From JBBDMW01 sp040878005 (GTDB lineage Bacteria > Chloroflexota > Dehalococcoidia > Lucifugimonadales > Lucifugimonadaceae), in NCBI GenBank assembly GCA_040878005.1, contig JBBDMW010000057.1, positions 1 through 55,731 on the forward strand: a DNA stretch of 55,731 nt, in the 5' to 3' direction. A program made the translations under genes and the position numbers. Every line of letters begins with the position of its first letter. Positions within the stretch are counted from its first letter, which is position 1. This document shows, in pieces, positions 49,851 through 55,731 of this stretch. The notes beneath the pieces are model-generated. The model saw only the letters and a list, made by a program, of their open reading frames with translations. It was not told the DNA's origin and searched no databases.

Positions 49851-52559
49851 CTATCCGTTCTGCAACGCAGCCACGTGCTTGCCCGAGGCAGCTTCAGGCA
49901 GCAGCCCGGCAATGTAAAACTCGACAGTGGCGCCCCGTCCCGGCTGACTGTCAATGCAGACTTCTCCACCGTGCATCTCCACTATGCCGCGGGCAATGAC
50001 CAGCCCAAGGCCGGTCCCGGGCACGGACCTGGTTTCGTCATTGTTGGCGCGGAAGAATGAGGTGAAAAGCTTCTTCTGGTCAGCCTTGGATATGCCAATG
50101 CCATGGTCGCGCACCCGGACGTAAAGCCGGTCATCGCTGCCCCACAGCTTGATCTCGATTGACTTGTCGTCAGTCGAATACTTTGACGCATTGCTGATCA
50201 GGTTGGAAACCACCTGCGTGATGCGGTCCCGGTCAGCCCTGGCGAGCAGCGGCTCATCGGGCACTTCAGCATGGATTTGCTGGTTCTTCGCGCCCACGAT
50301 TGGCTCAAAGCTCTCGACAAGTTCTGTCACTAATTCGCGGGCATCAAAATCCGTTGGCTCCAGGCTCAGGCTGCCGGACTCTATGCGTGAGAGGTCCAGC
50401 AGGTCGTTGATCAGCAGCGTAAGCCGGCGGCCATTGCGCCTGATCACTTCGAGCTGTTGCAACTGTTTGCCATCGAGATTGCTCTGCCGGTTGCGCCGCA
50501 GGATATCTGTGAATGCCAGCATGCTTGTCAGCGGCGTCTTTAGCTCGTGAGACACGGTGGAAAGGAAGGCGCTCTTCGCTTCGTTTACGCGCTGCAATTC
50601 CCTGTTCTCGGCGTCCAGCTGCGCCCTGGCCTCACGCTCCTCCGCCAGTTGCAGGGCCTGCTCATATAGCTGTGAGTTTGCAATTGCGTTGGCGATCTGT
50701 GCGCCTATACGTTCGGCTAGTTCCAGTTGTTGGGGGCCGTACGCTTCCTGCTGCATTGACTGTAGTTTCATGGTTGCTATGACGCGGCCGTTGGAGAGCA
50801 GGGGCACGGCAAGCATTGACCGCAATCCTGCCTCTGTGCTGGCTACCCATAGGGGGTGCATTTCGCCCTTGCCCACCGGCCGGCCAATCGTCAATACCAT
50901 GCCGACTTGACCTGAGATTACCTCTTCGAGGGGTGAGCCTTTAGCGAGTTCTGATTTGCCGGTCCCCCATCCGCTCACTTCAGTGCCGTCTACGTATGCG
51001 TAATGAAAGGTTCCGGTGTCGTCCTCGATAGTAGTGATTGCGAACCTGTCGCACGGGAGGAGCCGCCGCACCTGCTCAGAACAGCGTTGGAACACAGTCT
51101 CAAGTTCCAGCGTGGAACTAACCACTCGGCCGATTTCTGCGAGGACGGTGCGTTCTGTCGCCTCACGCATAGCGTTGGCGTACAGGCTCGCGTTCTCTAC
51201 CGAAACTGCCGCCTGGTCTGCAACAGAGCGCAGGAAGTCAAAGTCCTGGCTGGTATACCCCGAGCCCACCAGTTTTGGCCCTGCCACAAGGATCCCTGTG
51301 AGTGAGCCCTTAGAGATCATCGGCGCCAGTATGCTTGCACCGACCTTCTCCAGGGCGGCCAGTTCATCGTCCCGCACTACTGGCGGGGCGCCATACAGGT
51401 TGACTTCGTCGAGCCGGAGCACTGCCTTCTCACTCGTCAGCCATGAAACGATACCGCCATCCCTGGACAATTCGATTATCGGCGCGTTCTTGCGGGAGTC
51501 AGCGGCAGTGCCCAGGGTGTGGTCGCCGCGGTCTGGCAGGACAATGGCCGTCCAGTCACTCTGAGTCGCGCGTCGTACAGTGTCAACGATCCCGGAGGCT
51601 ACGGCGGGGAAGTCCGTGATGTTCTTCGTGAGTTCATTGATCTTGCTGTGAGCCAGTAGCTGGTCGAAACGCTCGCGGAAGAAAATCCTGTCAACAACTC
51701 CCTGGACCTTGCCTAACAGAGGTTGCAGGAACACGCCCACTATCACCAGTATGGCGATGCTCATCAGCACCTGGCCCGGCAGGGTCAGGTCATCGGCAAA
51801 TATGAATACAAGAGCAAACGCTACGCCGTAGACAGCGAAGATTGCAGCGCTCACCGCTGAATATGCCAGCCCCTTGCGAAGGACCAGCCTGAGGTTCATG
51901 AGCCGGTAACGCGTGACCGCCAGCGTCGTGAGGATGATGAACAGAAGGTTGCCCACTATGCCCATGGGGTAGAGGTTTATCCCGAGCGTTGGCAGGAGGT
52001 CTGAGGTGCCCCCGAGGACAACCGCTGCGGCGCCGAGCCGCAGCAGGTGGATGCGCTGCCGTTCCACGCGCCCCGCTGTGACCCGCACCGCCCTGGTAAG
52101 GAGGTAAAGGGACAGGAACACTGGCGGGTAGGACGCCAGCAGCATGATTGGGAATGCCCAACCAAAGTCCGGAGCATAGCCGTAGAACTTCTCGGTCATT
52201 CCAGGCGAAACCTGGCCGGTGAGGGATAGTGCGGCTGAAATGACGCCAAGACCGTAGAAGGTCAGCAAGATGGGAATCCTTCGCCTGGTGTTCGTGTACA
52301 CCAGGACGAAGTGAGCGAAGACAATACTGCTGAAGGGAATTACCGCAAGCGCCACTTGTTCCCGCTCAAAGGCCAGCGAAATGTTGGGATGAGCATCACG
52401 CATTCCGAAGATGGTGATGCCCCAGAGCGCCATGGCCAGCAAGAACAGGGTGAACAGCCGGTTCAGCCTGTCCCGGGGGTCGCTGAACATGACCAGGCTG
52501 GCCAGGAAGAGACTGACCAGGAATTGCAGAAAAGGTAGGACTATGTTGACCTGGTCCAT
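49851..52559 (-). CDS. Membrane sensor histidine kinase with two GAF domains
   Basis: A 902-residue kinase. About eight hydrophobic helices fill residues 1-290 (7TM histidine-kinase sensor type, then LAYSAVSAAIFAVYGVAFAL). Two GAF domains follow (about 310-460, and 475-625 with RLLPCDRFAITTIEDDTGTF), then a coiled coil (EEREARAQLDAENRELQRVN). HisKA has phospho-acceptor His671 in FLSTVSHELKTPLTSMLAF. HATPase has the N box VVSNLISNASKYS (Asn790), G1 VRDHGIGIS and G2 PGTGLGLVIARGI. No receiver domain or neighbouring response regulator is seen. It lies 11 bp after the GH3-like gene and is probably co-transcribed with it. Confidence 0.9.
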   Translation of the reverse strand: MDQVNIVLPFLQFLVSLFLASLVMFSDPRDRLNRLFTLFLLAMALWGITIFGMRDAHPNISLAFEREQVALAVIPFSSIVFAHFVLVYTNTRRRIPILLTFYGLGVISAALSLTGQVSPGMTEKFYGYAPDFGWAFPIMLLASYPPVFLSLYLLTRAVRVTAGRVERQRIHLLRLGAAAVVLGGTSDLLPTLGINLYPMGIVGNLLFIILTTLAVTRYRLMNLRLVLRKGLAYSAVSAAIFAVYGVAFALVFIFADDLTLPGQVLMSIAILVIVGVFLQPLLGKVQGVVDRIFFRERFDQLLAHSKINELTKNITDFPAVASGIVDTVRRATQSDWTAIVLPDRGDHTLGTAADSRKNAPIIELSRDGGIVSWLTSEKAVLRLDEVNLYGAPPVVRDDELAALEKVGASILAPMISKGSLTGILVAGPKLVGSGYTSQDFDFLRSVADQAAVSVENASLYANAMREATERTVLAEIGRVVSSTLELETVFQRCSEQVRRLLPCDRFAITTIEDDTGTFHYAYVDGTEVSGWGTGKSELAKGSPLEEVISGQVGMVLTIGRPVGKGEMHPLWVASTEAGLRSMLAVPLLSNGRVIATMKLQSMQQEAYGPQQLELAERIGAQIANAIANSQLYEQALQLAEEREARAQLDAENRELQRVNEAKSAFLSTVSHELKTPLTSMLAFTDILRRNRQSNLDGKQLQQLEVIRRNGRRLTLLINDLLDLSRIESGSLSLEPTDFDARELVTELVESFEPIVGAKNQQIHAEVPDEPLLARADRDRITQVVSNLISNASKYSTDDKSIEIKLWGSDDRLYVRVRDHGIGISKADQKKLFTSFFRANNDETRSVPGTGLGLVIARGIVEMHGGEVCIDSQPGRGATVEFYIAGLLPEAASGKHVAALQNG

Positions 52560-52570
52560 GGCACCGCCGT

Positions 52571-54184
52571 TCAGGCTGTTCCTGCCAACGCCTCTCTAGC
52601 CGGAGAGAGCAGCCTTTCTATTACAGGATCAGCGCTATTCATCCGAGGCGGACGGCGGTCCAGGAGGGGAGCGCCGTCCCGGAGCCGAGCGTAGTAATAC
52701 CTGTCGAATGCGCCTGGCTCAAGAAGCGTGACCTTAAGTGGCCGAATGCCGAGCATGATGTCCAAGTCGGTATACAGCGGGTCAACGTTGCGTAAAGAAT
52801 TGTGTAAAAGTGCTGTCACTTCACATGCGTTATATGGATGCGTAGCCTCTCCATACAGGTGCAGCACGGGATGCCCATCGCCCATTTCGCGCCGCATGGT
52901 CCAGTCCCTGAATTGAAGATTCGCGTGCGCCATGGCCTTCCACACGGTGCTTTCATCCAGGCGGGTAAAGCCTGCTATGTCTATCCGCTCATCGCTTCGC
53001 CCAATGAACTCGTACTCCAGGCCATAGTTGGCCGCCGTGTTTAGGAAGCGCACCAGGTGGCCTGACCTGTAACGGGTGAGGGGCATCCCGTAGAAATTCG
53101 TTATCACCAACTCATAGGTTTCGCCAGCCTCAACCTCGTCATATAGCAATGTAGCGGGGATATACGAAGGGTCAATCCGGGCTGACTCCAGTTCTGATTC
53201 GGGAATGAATTCATAGAAATTCGCCTCCGGTATGAGGGACATCCCCCCGCCCGGCCGGACCTGGAGACCCATTACACCTCCCTCGGTGGACGCATGCACC
53301 TCGAATGGCGCCCGGCCCCAGTACTGGGCCACGCGGTCGCTGAAGAACCTGGTGTCCAGCCCCCACCCCACTATGGCCTTGGGACGCCACAGGTCGTATG
53401 GCCTCACCGGCCGCCGTCCGATGGCGCTCTTGACCTTCGCACGGGCGAATCTGCCTACGGCGCGACCGTTTTTCTTGAGGCGCTCTTTCCCCGGTGCGCC
53501 AGTGTCCTCCGGCATGTGCCGTTCGAAGCGCTCTCCCACCTTCAGTAAGACGCTGGTCATGGATATGATCACGTCCACCCGGCTTCGAAGGGACTCCTCG
53601 AATCCCGCCCTGACGCGTTCCGTGAACTCCATCTGTTCTGACCTGACCGGGTCCAGCACTCCTTCCAGGCCAAAGCGCTTGAGTGCGCCGTATATAGCCA
53701 CGCCGGCCAGGAACGGGCGCGGGGGCACGTTGTACAGGACGCGGTCGCCTGGCGAGAGCCTTACATCGCCGTGATGACTGGCGGAAGCCAGCAGCAGGCT
53801 GGCCATGGTGTGGTCCATCAGGCAGTGCAGGCCGCGTCGGCTGTACGGGATCCACTTCTCTTTGCCAGCGCCGTAAAAGGTCTGTGTCCAGGTGTAATCA
53901 CCGTCAGGCAGGGACCTGGCGCCGCCGGGGTGCGACAGCCATGCGTAGTCATCGTAGGTCGTCAGTGGGACGGTGCGGCGGAACCCGTCGATGGTGGCAG
54001 GCTGCCTGCCGCCCAGGATCCGCTGGCCTGCTGCGCTTGTGGAAAGGATACTGAGCTGTTCGCATAGCAGCCTGTACTGGATCTCAGCGAACTCAGCCGC
54101 TGAGTAGTCTATGAAGCTGCAAAATCGTTGCCAGGCGTTCCGCTCATCCCACTCAACCCGCTCCATCCGGCCTGACTGTGTCAT
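52571..54184 (-). CDS. GH3-family acyl-adenylating enzyme
   Basis: A 537-residue protein of the GH3 auxin-responsive family, which adenylates carboxylic acids and, in plants, conjugates them to amino acids. Visible motifs are FYGAGKEKWIPYSRRGL (P-loop-like, near 110), VHASTEGGVMGLQVRPGGGM, SLIPEANFYEFIPESELESA, YELVITNFYGMPLTRYRSGH followed by LVRFL, and EFIGRSDERIDIAGFTRLDE. The last two match the GH3 A5/A8-like nucleotide segments. The bacterial substrate is unknown; an acyl or hormone-like acid is inferred. It stands 11 bp upstream of the histidine kinase in the same direction. No Shine-Dalgarno is visible; ATG 54166 is an alternative start. Confidence 0.8.
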   Translation of the reverse strand: MTQSGRMERVEWDERNAWQRFCSFIDYSAAEFAEIQYRLLCEQLSILSTSAAGQRILGGRQPATIDGFRRTVPLTTYDDYAWLSHPGGARSLPDGDYTWTQTFYGAGKEKWIPYSRRGLHCLMDHTMASLLLASASHHGDVRLSPGDRVLYNVPPRPFLAGVAIYGALKRFGLEGVLDPVRSEQMEFTERVRAGFEESLRSRVDVIISMTSVLLKVGERFERHMPEDTGAPGKERLKKNGRAVGRFARAKVKSAIGRRPVRPYDLWRPKAIVGWGLDTRFFSDRVAQYWGRAPFEVHASTEGGVMGLQVRPGGGMSLIPEANFYEFIPESELESARIDPSYIPATLLYDEVEAGETYELVITNFYGMPLTRYRSGHLVRFLNTAANYGLEYEFIGRSDERIDIAGFTRLDESTVWKAMAHANLQFRDWTMRREMGDGHPVLHLYGEATHPYNACEVTALLHNSLRNVDPLYTDLDIMLGIRPLKVTLLEPGAFDRYYYARLRDGAPLLDRRPPRMNSADPVIERLLSPAREALAGTA

Positions 54185-54689
54185 ATGGGGGTGGCACTCC
54201 AGCTTAATGGCGGCGGCACGGCCGCATATTTGCTAAAAACCCGGTTGTTGTATCTGATCCGCTGAGTATATGTATAAGAAATCTGTTAATTGTTGAGGTA
54301 AGTTTAAGGTGTGCTTTACCGAAGCATTTTGGGAAACCCGATGTGCCGAATCAATAGGGAATGCTCGTGAGGCATGCCGTCTCTGCATCGACTGTGATAG
54401 ATTGCCATATAATTTCCGGTTTTGGAAAGGCACATATGTAACGGAAGTGACGCCGATAAGCGAGTTTTACCACGCATCCAAAATATGTGTCATGACAACA
54501 AGGCAAGGCGGGCTGGTCTGCCGGAGAATGGCATGTTCTATCTTGGAGACGTTACGGTCGTGAATTGCCCAGCCTGTTGATGAGCGGTACGGTGTGCCTT
54601 TTTCAGGCTGACGTCAAGTCATGCCGATGGTTGACCGCTTCACGTTTGCAAACCTCTTTTTCACACTTCCATGCACCCAGAGGTGGGAT
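54185..54689. other. Gene-free region, relatively AT-rich
   Basis: About 505 bp between the divergent GH3-like gene and the secreted-protein gene. It is visibly AT-richer than surrounding DNA. It contains TATAAT at about 54411-54416 on the plus strand, with no good -35. A Cys-rich 84-codon frame (54309-54563) crosses it without a Shine-Dalgarno or family match. No riboswitch pattern I know was recognised. Confidence 0.4.
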
Positions 54690-55706
54690 ATGTCACAACT
54701 AAAAAAGTGGCGCTGGATTTCCATTGCCCCGGTTGTCATCGCAGCAGTGGCCATCAGCGCCACGGCGAGCGCTTCGGGCGGGGCATCGCCGGCGACGTTT
54801 TACGCCGTTGGCGATGTCGCCGTTGTCGGTTTCTCTACGGATCCCGCGCACCCTACCACGTCTGAATCAAAATTTGTACTGGGGCAGTACGGCGACATCA
54901 AATCAGCGAGTATCACGACGTACAACGAGATGGTGTTGGGGGCTCTCGGAGGTCCCGGCGGGTCAAGCTCGGTAGTCCAGTGCCAGGACCGTGACCGCGG
55001 CGCCACGTGTGACGCACTGGATGACATGCTGACCGGCGCGCCGGTCTCCAGCATGCACACCTCCACCGCTGACCTGGAAGTCCAGGGGGAAGGCGTAATA
55101 CAGGCGCCTGACGGGGCTGGCGGGGTCCTGGACATACCGGTTGTGTACGGCGGCCTCACCGGCGCCATTCATGGCACCTTCACTCTCGGCAGCGGAGAAG
55201 ACATTATGCACGGTGAATCCACTCTGCGAATTGAGCGGGGCAGCTCCGGCGTCTACGCGTGCTTTGTTTCTCACCCCGCCCTCGGCATTGTTCCAAGTCC
55301 ATTCATGGAAGCGTGCACACATGGCCTCGGCGGCCAGATGTTCCCTGTCTCCCTGGACGTTGTGGACAGCGGGCGCTTCAAGATGAGTGGAGGCACCGGG
55401 GAGTTTGAGGCAATTCAAAGCCTGAGCGGCAAGATCCAGGTCACGGTCCACATACCTTCACTGGTGGAACCCACCGCAGGGAGCATCCTGATTACAGGCG
55501 GGCGGGCAATCCTGAGGCTGCCTGACGACGATTCCCCCGGCAAAGGGGGACCGCCGGCGTGGGTGGACCCGCCAGGCCACAACAAGAACCCAGGCAAGGG
55601 CGGCGGCCCGCCAGACGGCGTTAACCCGCCGGGTCACAACAAGAACCCCGGCAGGGGCGGCGGCCCTCCCGCAGGAGTAAACCCGCCAGGGCATGGAAGG
55701 CGCTAG
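54690..55706 (+). CDS. Secreted protein with C-terminal Pro/Gly/Lys tandem repeats
   Basis: A 338-residue protein with a clear signal peptide: KKWRW, hydrophobic ISIAPVVIAAVAISATASAS, cleavage expected after ASA. The mature ~240-residue domain is Gly/Ser/Thr-rich, probably beta-rich, with four cysteines (VVQCQDRDRGATCDAL, VYACFVSH, MEACTHG) that could form two disulfides. It ends with 19-residue repeats (PPGHNKNPGKGGGPP). ATG 54690 has AGAGGTGGG upstream; an in-frame ATG at 54621 would put 23 residues before the signal peptide. No family recognised. The basic repeats may bind cell-surface polymers (speculative). Confidence 0.75.
   Translation: MSQLKKWRWISIAPVVIAAVAISATASASGGASPATFYAVGDVAVVGFSTDPAHPTTSESKFVLGQYGDIKSASITTYNEMVLGALGGPGGSSSVVQCQDRDRGATCDALDDMLTGAPVSSMHTSTADLEVQGEGVIQAPDGAGGVLDIPVVYGGLTGAIHGTFTLGSGEDIMHGESTLRIERGSSGVYACFVSHPALGIVPSPFMEACTHGLGGQMFPVSLDVVDSGRFKMSGGTGEFEAIQSLSGKIQVTVHIPSLVEPTAGSILITGGRAILRLPDDDSPGKGGPPAWVDPPGHNKNPGKGGGPPDGVNPPGHNKNPGRGGGPPAGVNPPGHGRR
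55563..55705 (+). repeat. 57-bp tandem repeat encoding a PPGHNKNPGxGGGPP tail
   Basis: Units begin at 55563, 55620 and 55677, exactly 57 bp apart (19 codons). The last unit is cut short by the stop. The units differ at several silent and a few coding positions. Confidence 0.85.
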
Positions 55707-55731
55707 GGGGCCGGCTCGGTGACGGTCTGCC

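Noticed and set aside
54309..54563. Cys-rich 84-codon frame in the AT-rich gap
   Set aside because: No ribosome site, no known knuckle spacing and no neighbour support. A riboswitch was also considered there, but no known core pattern was recognised.
1..55731. CRISPR array, rRNA, prophage, replication origin, intact transposon
   Set aside because: No regularly spaced direct repeats, rRNA signatures, integrase, capsid or transposase genes, or DnaA-box clusters were recognised on reading. A tool-based search was not possible.

Overview
The window is a GC-rich (about 60%) bacterial chromosome segment. It carries 47 supportable protein-coding genes (one cut by the left edge), two tRNA genes, and several promoters, terminators and structured leaders. 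No rRNA, CRISPR array, intact insertion sequence or replication origin is visible. The lineage is an inference. The isoprenoid/translation gene order, a very short EF-Ts, frequent TTG starts, cytochrome c maturation parts of an unusual type and lipid-type MaoC/SDR modules all fit Chloroflexota (Dehalococcoidia or SAR202-like). Marker phylogeny would be needed to prove it.

Left part (1-12.6 kb): the end of a TPR-S/TRAFs-binding protein, tRNA-Phe with promoter and terminator, a BioD-like/DRTGG ATPase, a small zinc-ribbon gene behind a palindromic operator, a methyltransferase, a GH15 glycosidase and a PcrA/UvrD helicase. A (3R)-hydroxyacyl-CoA module follows (two MaoC hydratases and a tandem double SDR), then Nudix and GNAT genes on the other strand.

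Middle part (12.6-25.8 kb): a KorAB-type 2-oxoacid:ferredoxin oxidoreductase operon, a GNAT, an ECF sigma factor divergent from a soluble zinc anti-sigma protein, and a divergent PlsY. Next is a compact cytochrome c maturation operon, ccmA-ccmB-ccmC-ccmD-like-ccmE. Its CcmE carries the CxxxY heme-binding motif instead of the usual His motif, and its CcmD-like protein is fused to a secreted domain. An orphan winged-helix regulator, an FAH-family enzyme, a CcdA-type thiol transporter and a LuxR-type regulator with a degenerate receiver follow.

Housekeeping block (25.8-43.2 kb): rpsB-tsf-pyrH-frr-uppS-cdsA-dxr-rseP-ispG-proS, then nusA-ylxR-infB-rbfA-truB. Both clusters start with an extended -10 promoter and a structured leader; the nusA leader contains a clear intrinsic terminator. 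rimP is absent before nusA. RseP has three 31-residue PDZ-like repeats. tRNA-Arg(CCG) follows truB.

Right part (43.2-55.7 kb): an AddB/AddA-like helicase-nuclease pair for double-strand break processing, then on the minus strand a GH3-type acyl-adenylating enzyme 11 bp ahead of a large membrane histidine kinase, and finally a secreted protein ending in 19-residue Pro/Gly/Lys tandem repeats.
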